Assembly: GCF_021155765.1 (NCBI RefSeq)
Contig: NC_060116.1
Location: forward strand, 14,525,084-14,589,083
Direction of reading: 5' to 3'
From: Diprion similis
Lineage: Eukaryota > Arthropoda > Insecta > Hymenoptera > Diprionidae
Length of the DNA stretch: 64,000 nucleotides
The translations under genes were made by a program, and so were the position numbers. Below, in pieces: positions 1 through 13,766 of the stretch. Numbering within the stretch: position 1 is the stretch's first letter; each line of letters begins with the position of its first letter. Below the pieces are notes generated by a model. The model saw nothing but the letters and a program-made list of their open reading frames with translations. It was not told the DNA's origin and did no database searches.

Positions 1-38
1 TGAGGGGAATATTGATCCTTGTAGTCGACGCCGCGTGT

Positions 39-45
<7 letters not shown>

Positions 46-75
<30 letters not shown>
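46..75. repeat. GA dinucleotide microsatellite
   Basis: About fifteen GA units in an uninterrupted run, preceded by shorter interrupted GA tracts. It lies in the presumed futsch intron. Confidence 0.9.
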
Positions 76-79
<4 letters not shown>

Positions 80-1517
80 TCCGTTCAGGGTGCGCATGCC
101 GTCTGCGAATTTCAGCGACGTCGGCACCTGCAGGAGGTCCAACATAGCCGAAGAAGGTCCTCGACGATGCCAAAATGATATATAATTGGTGGGGGGAAAA
201 AAAAAACAAAATCTCACGATGTGGCAGAATCAGGATTCGAGAAGCCTGAGAAGAAAAACCCGCGGTGCCGACAAAAAATGCGTGAGAAATTTGTCAGGTG
301 TACGGTGGTACTGCGGTGAAAAAAAAAAAAAAAAAAAACACGTCGAAACGAAAAAATAAAGAAACCATCATCCGAGGCTTGTAATCGATAACCGAATTCG
401 GTCGCGAATATTACATTGATTTGATGACTATTGTTTTTTTTATTTTTCTTGCCTTTTTTTTCTTCTTTCAAGCAAAATATTTGCTCGTCGACATTGTATA
501 TGAAAGAAAAAAAAAAACCCATAATTTTAAACGACATGAATTTGCTATCGAAATGCGGTTTAGTTGTTGGTGATCATAACAATGCCTAGTTAATTTTGGT
601 CGTAAATTGATTCTATGAAAATTATTCACGGCAATGATTTTCGATAGGGTATAATAAATATTATATTCTGAAAGAGAGGGTTCCTTTAATATTTATTACA
701 GTCACGGAGCAGCCTGTATTGATTTCACATTATTTGGTGCCTGAGATGGTTTTTCGATCAATTTTACACTTTCGAAAACAATTAAATTTCATGTGATTTG
801 TAGGTAATGAATTTACGAACAAAATTAGCTATTACGATTTTTTTTATAAATACAATAATAATCTGTGGTACAGTTTTCATTCGAACGTTTCTTCAGACGT
901 TTGAAAATTTTTTCAGAATTAAGAAAAAAATTTAACCAACGAGGAAAGAAGCTTTTAAGACGTTTCCAGAGGCTCTTACATCGTACTTGGAATATAAGTA
1001 AAAAAAAATTTAAGCTTCTCTACAAAGGGACATGAGAGTCAAAAATTCATAAAAAACTTATAATGTCTGGCGCAGGTTTTGCAGAGGAATAAAATGAAAA
1101 AGAAAAGAAAAGAAAAAAGGTAAAGCCTACGACGGATATATTTCATTGCATAGAAGAAAAATAAAATCGTTTCATCAAGAAACGGCTCATGCGGTTCTCA
1201 AAGTTGCGTGAGACTCGAGTATATCGATAAGCTTCATTCTGCTAAAGCACGATGCTCGTAATTGTCACGTTTATCAATGAGTTTATAAGCATGGCCGCCG
1301 CAAATCTGATTTCTATGTGTACATATAAACAACAGTTTTCATTTAATTAACAGTCACGAAGGGTGTGTACCTAAGTTATACGAAAATAACGATCTTCGAG
1401 ATCGAAAGAAGGGGTTGAAAAAATTGACGGAACATAAAATGATTAATCAACAACTGAAAAACTGCAGAGGCGAAAGATAACTGATTCCAAGCCATGTAAT
1501 GCAAGATAAGCGCAATG

Positions 1518-1562
1518 TTATTATTATTATTATTATTATTATTATCATTATTATTATTATTA
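1518..1562. repeat. TTA trinucleotide microsatellite
   Basis: A run of TTA repeats with one interruption (TCA) near its middle. On the minus strand it reads as polyasparagine in a spurious frame. Confidence 0.9.
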
Positions 1563-2262
1563 TAAACCATAAATCCGACGTTCGATAATCTTGATGTGTG
1601 AATTACGGTTTGTTAATAAATAGATTAGAGAATTTGAAGCGAGATCCGTTCGCCTTGCAAATTTATACACACGACTCATCGAATTCTCGCGAGAATTATT
1701 TCGTCACTTAGATATTTTGAGACGATGAGACACGTAGACGCAGCTTGATCGCGTGAAATCATTTTTTAACATAATATTATCTATGACTCTGCGGGAAAAA
1801 CGGTGGAAATTTTTGTTATTGGCATGAAAAATTTGGACATCTGTGTACTGAAAAAAAAGAAGAAATAAATATGTTATAAAATAATCAAATCTTAATATTT
1901 TTTTCCCCTCTTTTCAAATGGTAAACAAAATATGAAGCGGTTACTCAAGATCGAAGAAAACTAAACAAAAAAAATTAAAAATTTTCCTTTCATGGTAAAA
2001 GATTTAATTACGTGAACATATAATGAGGACGGAATCGTTTGTTGATAATAATAATAATCGTCAATCGTCGAATATCGTTAACGAATTGAAACTCAAGTAA
2101 CAAAAGCTTGCTTTCGAAATACCGTCTGAATCAGCGATTCTTGTCACTACATCGATATAAAAACTCAGTTTCGCCGGAGAATATGAATCACAAGGCGACT
2201 CTGAATCCTCATAATTGTACGAAATTGAAATTGGATAATAATAACCCTTAAAATAGAATCCG

Positions 2263-2284
2263 TACAGAGATTCGAATCTCTGTA
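2263..2284. repeat. Perfect 22-bp palindrome
   Basis: The half-site TACAGAGATTC is followed directly by its reverse complement with no spacer. No neighbouring gene signal explains it. Confidence 0.85.
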
Positions 2285-2992
2285 TAAGCTTTTCGTGGGG
2301 GAAATATTAAGCAGAGCTTGCAAGAAAGAAGAAAAGAAAATCCAATTGCGATTATACCATACCGTTGCGTATAAATATAACCCGATATCGCCAAACGGTC
2401 GATCAAAACTTTCCGCAAAGTGGTGCAGCAGTAGAAGCAGATTCGATTCGAACCAGCCGAAGTTCATTCATCTTAAAGGCATTCGACCATCCAGCCTTCT
2501 TCGTCTTTTGTATTTACAGTTCTAGCGGTTGTTCATACTCCGTTATATATATATGTATATAATATTCGCAAATGTCAAAGGTTAGTACAATTCTCATACT
2601 CGCTGAAATAAATCGAACGCAGAACATTTTTTTCAAAAAACAGACATTCTTGTATCCTCATGTACTTGCAAAAAGAATATTTTCTCACATTATCAAGTCT
2701 GTGTATCATTTTGTAATATTACCAATTTTTTTTTTTTTTTTTTTTTTTTTTGCAACGATGTAGGAAAAAAATCGTTAATCGTTATCTTTTCTTCGAACAA
2801 TATCGTGCAATCGTTAGGTGAAAATTGAAAAAGAAAAGGATGAGTGAAAATCAAATTTTGCAACACATCGAAATCGTTTTCTTCTGCGTGTCTATAAAAA
2901 CGTCACCCCTGACATCATTCTTCAATCCAGAGAGCGCAATAAAGCCGTCTTAAACGTTTCGCAGCGATGTTTGAACGCGACGAGAAAACGAG

Positions 2993-2995
<3 letters not shown>

Positions 2996-3031
<36 letters not shown>
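2996..3031. repeat. GA dinucleotide microsatellite
   Basis: A long uninterrupted GA run, one of several same-phase GA tracts in the first 4 kb. Confidence 0.9.
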
Positions 3032-3032
<1 letters not shown>

Positions 3033-3579
3033 AGCAAATAAATTGTAAATGCCTGGAGAAAAGTTTACAAAAAGCAAAGAATACTCGAGTCGTTATAGTA
3101 TTCCGTGTGAAGTGCAGTGTACATATGATAATCCGTCGACGTGATAAAATATTGAAGACGTATAATTTTAAGGGCGGCGTCAGCCGACGGAAGACGTGTC
3201 GAAGAAAGATGGCGTCGAGTCTCGAGTCGTCAGCTGCGGTCCGGGGTGCGATGGTCTAGCTAGCCGCAGGGTCTTTCCGTCTGTGAGGTCTATAAATACA
3301 AACGGTGCACCGCATTTGAGGCCTTGCAGAGGGTCGCGGCTTCGGGTCACAACCCTGAAGCTTGAAACGCACGCAGTGCATCTAAGAGCGAGCGCAAAGG
3401 AAGGGAAGAGGAGAGGAGAGAAGAGAGGATAAGAGGAGGCAGAAGCTACGCTGGGACAAATAGAGAAAATCTTCCATGTATCGCTAAATTTACTCCGCAA
3501 ATATCCGCCACGTCCCTCCGTTTTGGCTCTTCTTCTTTTCCTTCCTCTGCTTCTTGTTCTTGGAGTTCTTCGGAAGAGC

Positions 3580-3613
<34 letters not shown>

Positions 3614-3873
3614 CCCTGAGAATTTTTATTATTTCGTTTCTTCTTCTTCTTCTTTTTCTTCTTATTTTCAGTTGCGAAAACGTATAGTTTTGCACGTTTT
3701 TCGTATCTCGCGCAGCTACACGAAGCCGATTTCTATACTCAGCGAAATTCCGCGACGAAAATTTTCGCAACTCCGGTGAATATTGTTAAGCCGAGCGATT
3801 ATACGTGTGTCGTATAAGTTGCCTACTGCGGAAAATACCGCAATGCGGGATAAACCTGGCGACGGGACGCGGG

Positions 3874-3956
3874 TATAAAACCCTGAAGCGTCGTCGTTAT
3901 TCGGACGTAAAACGATCAGTCGACACGCTCGAAGCCGCGTGCATGCCGACTGAAAG
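3874..3956 (+). promoter_or_regulatory. Candidate plus-strand promoter with a tiny first exon
   Basis: TATAAAA at 3874-3880 is followed about 40 bp later by an initiator-like TCAGTC, then by an ATG at 3943 whose frame (M-P-T-E) runs straight into a GT donor at 3957 (AAAG then GTATAC). The order TATA, short leader, very short coding exon and donor is common in insect secreted and cuticular genes, but no following exon was recognised. It lies on the strand opposite the futsch intron and may be chance. Confidence 0.2.
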
Positions 3957-5902
3957 GTATACTATAATAGGGATAAAATTGAACAGATTCTAATTTCTAA
4001 TTTTCTCGTAAAAACGTGAATCTGCAAAGGCCATTTGCGGACTATTCGAAAGCAGGACCAGAGGGCGAAAGAAATAGTAAAAAAAAAAAGGAAATAACGA
4101 GTGAGACCTACCCTAACCTGCAGTGTTAAAAAAAAGTTGCAATGAAAGTAAAGAAAAATATTTCTGTCAAAATTTGAAGTAAAAATTTTAATCCGGTCAC
4201 GATTTTGGAAAGCATACCGAGGCATGATGACAAACAACTTTTGCAACTTGACTTGCAGATTTCAAGGCTGCACCTGTTGTAATTATTGTATAATACACGC
4301 GGGGAACGAATACCTGGAAGGGTGCTGATTCTGCAAAAGCTAAGAATTGTGACGGATACTCGATCACATGTCGTGAATTAGATGTCACAATCACGTTTAA
4401 AAGGATTAAAAACGTAACGAGTATTATATTTATTATACATGTAACTCCGACGTAGGCTTTGGTGAATTAAAGTGAAGTTTCTGTTTCAGAAATCCACTTA
4501 CATACAATCGCATAATCACATATTATTTCTTCTTCGAAAATATAGTTCATTTTGAAAAACATTTCTATCCCTAAAACTAAAAATGCGACTCGAAAATTGA
4601 TGATATATACATATATAGATATAAGTTTCGACAGAAAGCGAAATCATAAAAATGTCTGAACCAGAAGATATTTTTTGATCGATTTACACCGCCAATCGCA
4701 AGCTCGCAAAAATAAAGAAAAATCAACAAACAATTTCTGCCGAAGATTAAATTCGAGTTTAAATTTTTTCCTACTATTGGCAAGCTCGTTACCGTGTCAT
4801 CGAACCGCTGCACCGTGTTCGCGTGTTATATAAAATTCGGATGGATTAATTGCAGATGTAGATAGCCGAGTATCGACTAGCTGCTTAGTTACCTGCAGCC
4901 AATGACGCAATTTCGTTTTTCGATTTGTTTCAAGTTTCAAGATACAATATGTTGTATAAAGTACTATGTTATATGTAACATATAATCGGCAAATATATAG
5001 TCAATAACTTAATGCGCGATAAGGGAAATATTATTGTCGCAGACGCAGCCGGGACTTCAGTAGAGAGATATTTGCACAAACCGGCAATATCAATAATAAT
5101 ATTGCACGCCTGTAATGAAGATAAGCGACAACTGATACGCTGCGATAAATTCGCCTCACCTAATCGATTACACCGGAATTCGAAGCCACCCGTCCGGGTC
5201 TAAGATATTCAAATATCATTACTTTCTTCCTCCTATGTCTATTACACAGACTTTTGTTGGACCGATTCCAGCGTTTCGAGAATCGAGAAATGCCAAAACA
5301 GTCAGATAAATTGCGTCATCTTTTCAACGTGATGCAATATTTTACTTTCTTATTTTATCTTATTCCTAACTAAAGTAAGTTTTTCCAACTCTTAAGACCC
5401 TCGGGTTTCCTGACAACAAAGAAGCTACTTTACATTGTCACGTGAAAAAGGATATCGAATCTTAAAAATTGTCGAAAAAACCTTTGAAAATCCAACCTCA
5501 CTGTCACAATTTAATCTCAATTTTTTGTCGCTTTCGCAATATCTTCAATTTTTACCAACCTTTAATTTACAAAAATTGTCTCAATTCACCCTGTTCCACG
5601 TTATTATCACCCGGATGATCGTTCTTGCGTAAATAAGTACACAAGCAAATAACCCCGGCAAAAAGAATGAAGACCGAAAAAAGATAAACGAGGGTTAAGC
5701 TTCGCCGGGACAATTTAATCCGCACGAATTAGAGCCTCACAATTATCTTATGTAAATATATTCGTTACAACAAATTATACTGCAAATGTAAACTAATACA
5801 TAAATATTACAAGTGAAATTATCGGTGTAAAAAATTGGCTGTAAAATATTGCCTATCGATTAAAGTTGACGATTTGTTCCTTGTAGAAATATTTCTACTC
5901 AC

Positions 5903-6109
5903 CTTTCGCAAGACGGTTGATGATCAAATCCTTGTGTTGTGCGGTGTGCGGTTCCGGCAAAACCACGAGGAGGTAGCAGCCGCTCAGGGGCGAAGGCGGG
6001 GGGTGGATTTGGGCCCCGGTCTGCGTCGTGCCGGCGCTTTGCTCGCCCCCGGGAGTCGATTCGCCGCCTCCCCCTCCCCCCTCGCCGGCAGGCTCCCCCG
6101 TGCTCATGC
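5903..6109 (-). CDS. futsch: First coding exon of a futsch/MAP1-family microtubule-associated protein (partial gene)
   Basis: The start codon is at 6107-6105 and the exon ends at 5903 before a consensus donor (GTGAGT, 5902-5897), leaving 68 codons plus one base. Two bases upstream of the ATG sits a good acceptor (TCCCTCAG), so a noncoding 5' exon must lie at higher coordinates. The N-terminus is low complexity (Gly/Glu/Thr/Pro), then the segment PSPLSGCYLLVVLPEPHTAQ followed by HKDLIINRLAKG. From memory this matches the start of the conserved N-terminal domain of Drosophila futsch and vertebrate MAP1B, where the next exon begins GFLSWD; the one-base phase fits a Gly codon there. I saw no such second exon in 1-5900, so intron 1 leaves the window. 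Family role: binds and stabilises microtubules in axons and synapses. Assignment rests on about 35 residues. Another ATG upstream in a different frame gives no family similarity. Confidence 0.78.
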
Positions 6110-7681
6110 CTGAGGGATTTCAAACATTTCGTTGTCGTTAATAAATTTACCCTGCGTTAAAGAGGTATTTACACATGTAGGTGTGTTATAAATTATTTGA
6201 ACGATCCTTGGAAATATAAAAGAGTTGTAATCAGCGAGGCTGGGATACTAAAATTATTGCAAGAATATTCCGAACTGCAAGAATTTTTGGAGTGGGGCGG
6301 GAAATTTCAAAATGTAAGAATTATTGAGAGAATATTGAGAGATGGAATAATCATTTAGATAATATTTTGAAATCTAAGAATTATACCGAGTAGAATCATT
6401 GGGAAAATATTATGAGATGCAAAGATATATTTGTGAAGATAATTTGGCGCATGTTTGAAAAAAAAGTTAGCATTAATCGTGAATATTTTATACCTGACAA
6501 ATTTCGAATGCTAATATGTTTCACAACCTTAAAGATGTTCATCGATCAAACGCGTGGAATCAAGTTTTTTTTTCCGTCGCGGGATGTTTCGAATAGAGTT
6601 CTCAGATATCTTGACAGAAAAAAGCTCAGGGGTTGAAAAACTGAATGGTTGTTTTATAAGTTCGGCAGTTTGATCGATATTCACTCGCACGTTGTAAAAA
6701 TAATCTATCTATATATATGTATATATTTCCGAATGTGATGTCCCGTGGAAGAATTGCATCGCGATCCTTGATCAGGTATATTTAATTTTTACATCCTTGT
6801 TAGTCCAACATTTTTCCCAACTGAGCAACAACGCATTTGCAAATATACAACGATTATTCTTAATAAATTGACAGAGCGGAAGATAAATAATTTGTATATC
6901 TGTGAATGATGAAACAAAAGTCAGGCTATAACTAAGCCGGTGAATTTATATAAAAATATAGATCGTAAATTTGATAATTTTGCAAGTAAATTACATAACG
7001 AACGATCAATCCTCACACGTGTCAATATATATATAGGTATATATCGGTACTCAATGCAGTATCAACAAAAATCAAGTATAAGCTATTCCCGAAATCTTTG
7101 GCGAAGACTTTATAAACTCAGTTGAAACGTTTAAAAATACGAATCTAAGATCACAGTTAAAAAAAAAAAAAAATATCTATATATATAAAAAAAAAAGAAA
7201 GAAGAAACACCCACACGCGTGATAATTCGTCAACAAAACGATCTATACAGCATAATAAAATAACGAAAAGAAAGTAAACGAAAGAGCGTTTAAAAATCGA
7301 GGTAAAACGGTTTGCCGCATGACGATGACCGAAACTCTGCAGCAGCAGCCGCATGCAGCGTATAAGGCGTGTAGCGGTAGGTATTTCACGAACCTTCTAT
7401 CGATCCCCGGAAGACGTTAGCTGCAACGTGAATACGTCTACGACTTTAATGACCTGCATTGAAAAATAATACCGCACCGCGATACAACGACGTTGCCAAT
7501 AAAAAAACAAAAAAAAAGATACAAGCGCGAGTCGCATATCGCGTAAGAAGGGTGCGTGGTGAAGGGGGAGGTGGGGGAAGTGGAACGAAAAAAAATGAGT
7601 ATAACGAAAAACCTCCTCCTCCTTTTTTTTTTGAGGTCTGCGTCAAAGTAACGATCATTCGTTGTAATGCCTCTGTAATAC

Positions 7682-7701
7682 CTCTACGTACGTACGTAGA
7701 G
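7682..7701. repeat. Perfect 20-bp palindrome
   Basis: The half CTCTACGTAC is followed by its reverse complement, with ACGT tandemly repeated in the centre. It lies upstream of futsch on the minus strand. Confidence 0.85.
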
Positions 7702-9552
7702 CGTGTAACGCGGGGCAGAATAAGAGCTTCGATGCACGTTCTGTGTGAGAAACGTGATGACGGCGTGACAAGCCGGCCGGCATGGCAACCGTCGAGTAGT
7801 AAAAGCCGGACGAATCGGCCAGGCAGCAAGCAGGTGAGGCTGACCGACGAGCTTTTATCACTGCACAGCAGGGCGAAGCGCGTCAGCTCTTCCAGTGAGT
7901 AGAAAAAGCGAGCCGACGTGCGACGAGTAGATAGAAATTAAGCTCAGCGAGTAGACGCGCGTCCGTTAGAGATTTACGAGGAGATTTTTAAGCCGGGAGG
8001 AGAATGAAAATAAGAAGATGTTATACGGGGAGACTCGGAAGTTAAAACGAGGAATGAAAGTAGGATGAGAAGCTTTCGTCTGATGGAAGATGAACCGGCG
8101 ATTGTCTGGCTTCGCTTCGCGTCGAAAGGTTGTTACGCGAAGAAACGCGATGAGTAAAATACACCGGAAGTGAAGTATGATTTACGAGTTTGGTAGTAGA
8201 TTTTTTGTAGTTTTTTTACGTTTCTTGTCGTGAAGAAATTTCATTATCGTACCACTGGAAGACGAAACGTTTCGATTATCTTGGTTTTCAGAATTCACAT
8301 GCCCGCCTCCCTCTCTTCACCCCTCCCAAGAAAAAAACCGATCAAGACTCGCCCGGAATTTTATTGGCGATAATTGAGAAGGTATTTGGCGCGATGAGAT
8401 TTTGATAAAAATAGAAAAATGACGACGATTTTGTGTGCATACAGCATATGTGTCGTGTATGCGGAACGTGTAGCCCGATTGTGAGGCACCGCTAGAGAAA
8501 GAAGTACCTCGTCAATTTCAAAATGGCGACCGTGTCTATGGTGGAGAAAAAAAATTTCAGAAGAAAATACCTCGTCGACGATCGATCGATTTACCGCGAA
8601 ATTCTCTATTCTGAGTATCGTTTGTTTGAAATAATTGACGCAAGGTTTAAATTGTTATATTCGTAGCGATGATAATCCGCGGTTCTTATATTCAAGTTGA
8701 AATTTATTCTTCAGGAGTAAAAAACCCTCTCGTAGTGAGATGCGATATCGTTACGGCAATGCGGCAAAATTTATACGCCTCACACAGAGGCTCTGGTAGA
8801 TAAAATTCTGATTATACAACAAAGAATATTGCTATTCGTTGGTGGATTTAGAAAGTCTGCAGTGTTGAGAGAAAAAGAAGAAGAAGAAGAAGAAGAACTA
8901 ATTTTCTACAGACCTCATACTTTATTTCTGTCAGTTATTCTATACCTATTTCTGCAGTTAAACGTCGCACGGATGTCAATGTAAATGAGAAAAAGAGCAA
9001 GCAATGCGTGCTGCGGAAAGAAGAAGTAGAAACGACGATCTGCGACGATTTTTTGGTTGCGAAGAACTACGTGCCGGTGCTGAGTTCACAGTGACTAATG
9101 TAAGAAGCCGGCGAGCAGAAAGATGCGGATATTATCGGTTGATCCTTGACAGGAGAGAATGTCGATGTGACTAACCTGGTCCTTTCGGGTGCCCAGCGTA
9201 TCCTTGGCAGGTTCAAACGAAGGTCCTTATGCTGCGACGGCACCGGTTTAAACTTGAACTAAACGATTTCGATTCGTCCTCTTCCTTTCGCTCTTTCAAC
9301 GTATCTGTCGTCCGATCCTTTCGGCCTCGTTGCTGTCGAATTTTGTATGAACGAAGCGATCGATCGGGGTTTCAAAAACTAGTTTTTTCTTCCTCTCTCT
9401 CTCTCTTTTTTTCTATCTTCGAAAACTGCGAGTAAAATTCGAAGGCCCGGCCCTCGTCCGTCGACAGTTCGAGGCCGTCTGCGTCTCCCCTGTCCCTCTT
9501 TTCCGTCCTTCCCTCCCTCTTTCTGTCCCTCTCTGTCTATCTATATATCCCT

Positions 9553-9574
9553 CCGTCCGTCCGTCCGTCCGTCC
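9553..9574. repeat. CCGT tetranucleotide repeat
   Basis: Five consecutive CCGT units inside the GC-rich, pyrimidine-biased block upstream of futsch. Confidence 0.85.
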
Positions 9575-9735
9575 GCCCAACCAACCGCCTCGATCAACTC
9601 CTCGTCTATCACGGTATCAGCAACAGCAGCAGCACCAGCAGCACCAGCAGCGCGGTTGTGAGCTGCCGTCTGTCTGACAGCGAGCAACTTCTGCAGCTGA
9701 GAGCTCGCTGTTCTGCGTCCCGCGCCTTCCTCCTC

Positions 9736-9761
9736 CACCCCCACCCCCACCCCCACCCCCG
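9736..9761. repeat. CACCCC repeat
   Basis: Four CACCCC units in a row. On the minus strand this is GGGGTG, a regularly spaced G-run that could form a G-quadruplex. Confidence 0.85.
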
Positions 9762-12700
9762 CCTCGCACCGATTCCTTCCTTCCTTCCCTCGTTCGGCCC
9801 CTCAAAACGCCCTCGGCTCTCTTGACACGCGCAGAATATCCTCGCGAGACTCCCCCACCAGCTTGGTCAATTCGAATGCGAACCCGCGAAATCCGCCTTC
9901 CGGATTCACGGGTTTCGGGCTTTGCACGTTTTTGCAACCTCGGCGTGACCTCGAATTTTCTAAATAAAATGAGAAAATGCTGTTTTTTTTTTACAATTTT
10001 AATTCGTGGACAGAATGTTTAAACGCACCGAAATCCAAATGTGAGAAAGTCAGATTTTATGAAAGGCAAAATGTAAAATTGTCAGATCTATGGCGATTTT
10101 ATACGTCTTATATCCTTATTCATTCTCGCAAATCTGTATTCCGAATTTTATATATATTTAGACGATCTACATTTTGTAATTCTGGAAAACAAACTTTTTT
10201 TCGAAAAATTTCACACCATTACCTTTCTATTGATTTCTAATTCGTTGTCAGTACTTTTCGCGAAACGTCAACTATCCTCATGTTATACAAATAGCCTATA
10301 TATTTTCATACTAAATACAGTTTCGCAATTTTCTCAATTTCTCTATATACTTGCTTATTCATTTGTTTTTTCTACTGTTAATAGACCGATTTAGAACGTG
10401 ACTATCTTACATTCGTCTAATTTTTACAACACATGTTTCCAATGTCACAAGTTTGAGCATAATCGCAATTTTGACTTGACTCTGAATTTTCTTCACTAAA
10501 ATTTTATGAAAGTTGAAATGAAAGAATATATATTTTTTTTTTTTTTTAGTCAACTTCATAGTAAATTAGAAAGTTATTTAATTTACAATATATATATAAA
10601 TCTATAATAAAAAATGAATATCAAAGAAAATCTGAGAGGGATTTATTTCGTTTTTCTTAAAAAAAAAATAAAGTCTCTGCCAAAGAAATTTCCTAAACTA
10701 GAAAAACTATGAACATTAAAAATTCGTAAAAACTTGTTCACTAATCTAAAATTCAAGACCAAAACGTTCCTACGATCATGAAAAGCCAAAAAGAGGATCA
10801 ACGTTCGCCCCTGGGAGTCCACATCCACCCCTGCCGCCAGTTGCGCGCATGATTCGCGTTCCACCCCTCTAGTCACGTGAATTTCTGGTTAAAACGTTCA
10901 CCCTACGTGTTTAATTTCGTTAAAAAGTATCGACGATCGCAGTCGCTTCTCCGTATAACGAAATTAAGACCCAAAAAACGACACTTGAAAATGGGGTGTC
11001 CGATATTTTTTGCGACGTTTCTTTTTTCCGAGTCACTGCGCCACCGAGCTTTGAGCTACGTCGTACTTCCGGTAAACCCCCTCCCCTCCCACCCCCCCTG
11101 ATTCTGCCTGAACGCAGTGCTGGTATTGACCGCGCTACTAACCGTGCGGAATACATTCGTCCGGAATTATTCATCCCCCAGTGGACGTTCAGCGACGTAT
11201 TCCGCCGACACCATGAGCCTATTTTATGGCTCAGATAGTACAACGATTTTGTATATGAGGGTAGCTCGGACAGAGGATGCTTCTCGTTTTGAATAAGAAT
11301 TATTTTTTGTTTTTTTTCTGCTTTCCTTCTATTGAGTTGAAATGAATAAATTTTATACCCTTAACTTCCGCGATTTTATTTCTCATCTCTAAGCGAGATT
11401 TCGATGCGGAAGAATTGCTTTTCGTGACGAGCTCTGCTGACAGATTCCATTGGAATTTCGTCACTGTTAAAGCTGCCTGATCTGACGGCGGACTGAGGTT
11501 CAATCTCCACGAAGGCGTTCTGAGTTATTCACACGCCTAATAACTTCCAAGGCCCCCTTGACAAACGTCGCTCAACGTCAACGATTGCTTAGTTCGCGTT
11601 TTACCCGAAACTGGACGAATTGGTTAACTGCTTTATTCGCAATATACCTTTATTGATTGGATAAAACGATTTTTTTTTTTTTTCAAACTTGGCGATTTTT
11701 AAATCAATACTTTTGGTAATTTTGTATTATGAAATGAATATTTGTAGATTATCATCTAATTCCTGGGTTACGGATGATTTTCGTACAGAAAGAAGTTTGA
11801 ATGGCGATTTTTTTTATTTCAAATTATCTTCAGATTGTAAAAGATCTGGAAAATTCATTCGATCTCACTCCACGGTTATTGTTATTACAATTTTTAATTT
11901 TTTTTATTCAACCAACAATTTTTTACGAATTCAATTAATTTATGATAAAATTGTTATTTCAATGGTTAATTTAACATTGATATTTGTTGAAAAATCAAAT
12001 ATTGAAGTAACGATTCTACCAACGTGATACGAGAAAAAGTATCTCACATACTAGTGGATTAGTAGATAATACGGTATTCTGTATAAAACAATTAATTTAA
12101 AACGAGTAATCGAGTCCGAACTCTTGTTTACGAGTTTGATAGATTTTTGTCAATTACATTTAGGTATGAGAAAACATTGTAAAAATCCCGTGGTAAAATT
12201 AAAAAACAAAAAAAAAAATGATTTTTGACTCGACGAGCTCCTTAAAATCTGTGCAAAATTTTTTCTCTCTCAATCGAATTCAAAATATCCCATGTAACGT
12301 AGTATTTCAAATCTTTAGATAACGTTGAAGAATTGTTCCTTGTTTAATTATAGAAAATAAGAATACAGAGATAGGCATAATATGTAAATTTAATCAAGTG
12401 TTCTAGATTCAACGGTACAACAGCAGCTCAAGTGTGAAACGTTTATCGGACCGAAAAATCTACTGCACGAGTATATGTAACACGACACATATCCGTCTCG
12501 ATCAGAGCGTGATAGGGATAATTAAATAATTAAATTGCAATTAAAGACGTGTCGAATATCTATCGAAGTGTAACGGGATTCGAAATTTCTTTTATAGCGT
12601 TCCAGATTATGAGGTGTTTGTAAAATAAATAATATTCTAATTTCCATGCTCGATTCTGTTTTCTCCATAAAAGTTTTTTTAGATTTGCCAGTAATTTTTG

Positions 12701-13720
12701 CAACTCGAGTACATCGTCGTGACGGCGTGACCTTCTGCTTTTTCAACATCCCTTAAACCCGCTGCAGCCGATATTCACTCGATCATGCGAACTTGATCTT
12801 TGAACTCTCTGGAACTTATGGCGAAACTTTGATGGACGAGGAAAATTGCGCGGTATAAATGTGACGTAGTATATGGGGTAAACGTATAATAGATTTGGGT
12901 ATAGAAAAATCAGCGTGGCTTGTGTAATAAAAGTTGGTGAAAAAAAAAAAAAAAAAAAAGATCGCAGTTTCTCTCAAAACGGTAAAATAGCTCTAAGATA
13001 TATGTTAGATTTTAAATTACTCCGAAAGATACGCTTTAATGTTAACTATTTTCAAATATCTGAATCGTCTACGGTACGTAAAAAATACCTTCTTTTTCTC
13101 CAAATGTCATCTGCTGGTCTTTGTCCAAGAAATTAGAGACTGCAGAGAGGAGGATAAAAATTTGACTATAAATTATGAGTACATTGGCAGAGAAAGAGAA
13201 AAAAAAAAAAAGGAATCAATGAAATCCAAGGATGAAATCTTAGAGTAGTGACGTAATAAAGTGTATAATAAATCTCTAAAAGCCGTATATAATTTACAAC
13301 TCGGAACAAGTCGATTATTATACGATAATAAATCATCCGCATGATGACGTAGACTGTAAACTATACGTAGAATTGAATAATTCGTGTTTCGCTATTGTGT
13401 TCGAAGAATTAGGAGAACTGTTAAAAAAAAAAAAAGGAATGGAAAAACAATATCTTCAACAATATTGATTTGGTAAATCGCAGACGAAACAAGACTTCAA
13501 ATATACTTACAAAATGCCTCGCAATATCTACTGCAATGCAACGTTTGTGGGTCGCTTTGAATGTGTGTTTGTGTGTACATTTCGAGCTTTGAGAGTTCGG
13601 GCGAATTGGAAGGGAAATAAAGAACAGAATAATATGTACATACCTGTGTACGTACCTGTCAAAACGCCTTTAGCAAACATTTCTGAACCTACTACACGTT
13701 TCAGCGAGTGAAAATTTGTA

Positions 13721-13721
<1 letters not shown>

Positions 13722-13764
<43 letters not shown>
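13722..13764. repeat. TA dinucleotide microsatellite
   Basis: A nearly pure TA run with one TG interruption near the left end. It creates spurious Ile/Tyr repeats in both strands. Confidence 0.9.

Positions 13765-13766
<2 letters not shown>

Larger units (their letters stand above)
1..5902 (-). other. Part of futsch intron 1; no coding exon seen
   Basis: This AT-rich stretch lies downstream of the futsch first coding exon and is read as its intron. It holds microsatellites (GA runs near 46-75, 2996-3031 and 3586-3612; TTA near 1518-1562), a 26-base T run at 2726-2751, a 22-bp palindrome, and a more GC-rich patch at 3180-3960. Open reading frames here are short or made of simple-sequence residues; none shows family similarity. 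Confidence 0.6.

Noticed and set aside
3180-3770. 196-codon minus-strand frame with Ser-Leu repeats
   Set aside because: The repeats come from a GA microsatellite and the rest is Arg/Ser-rich translation of purine tracts; no family features or splice context.
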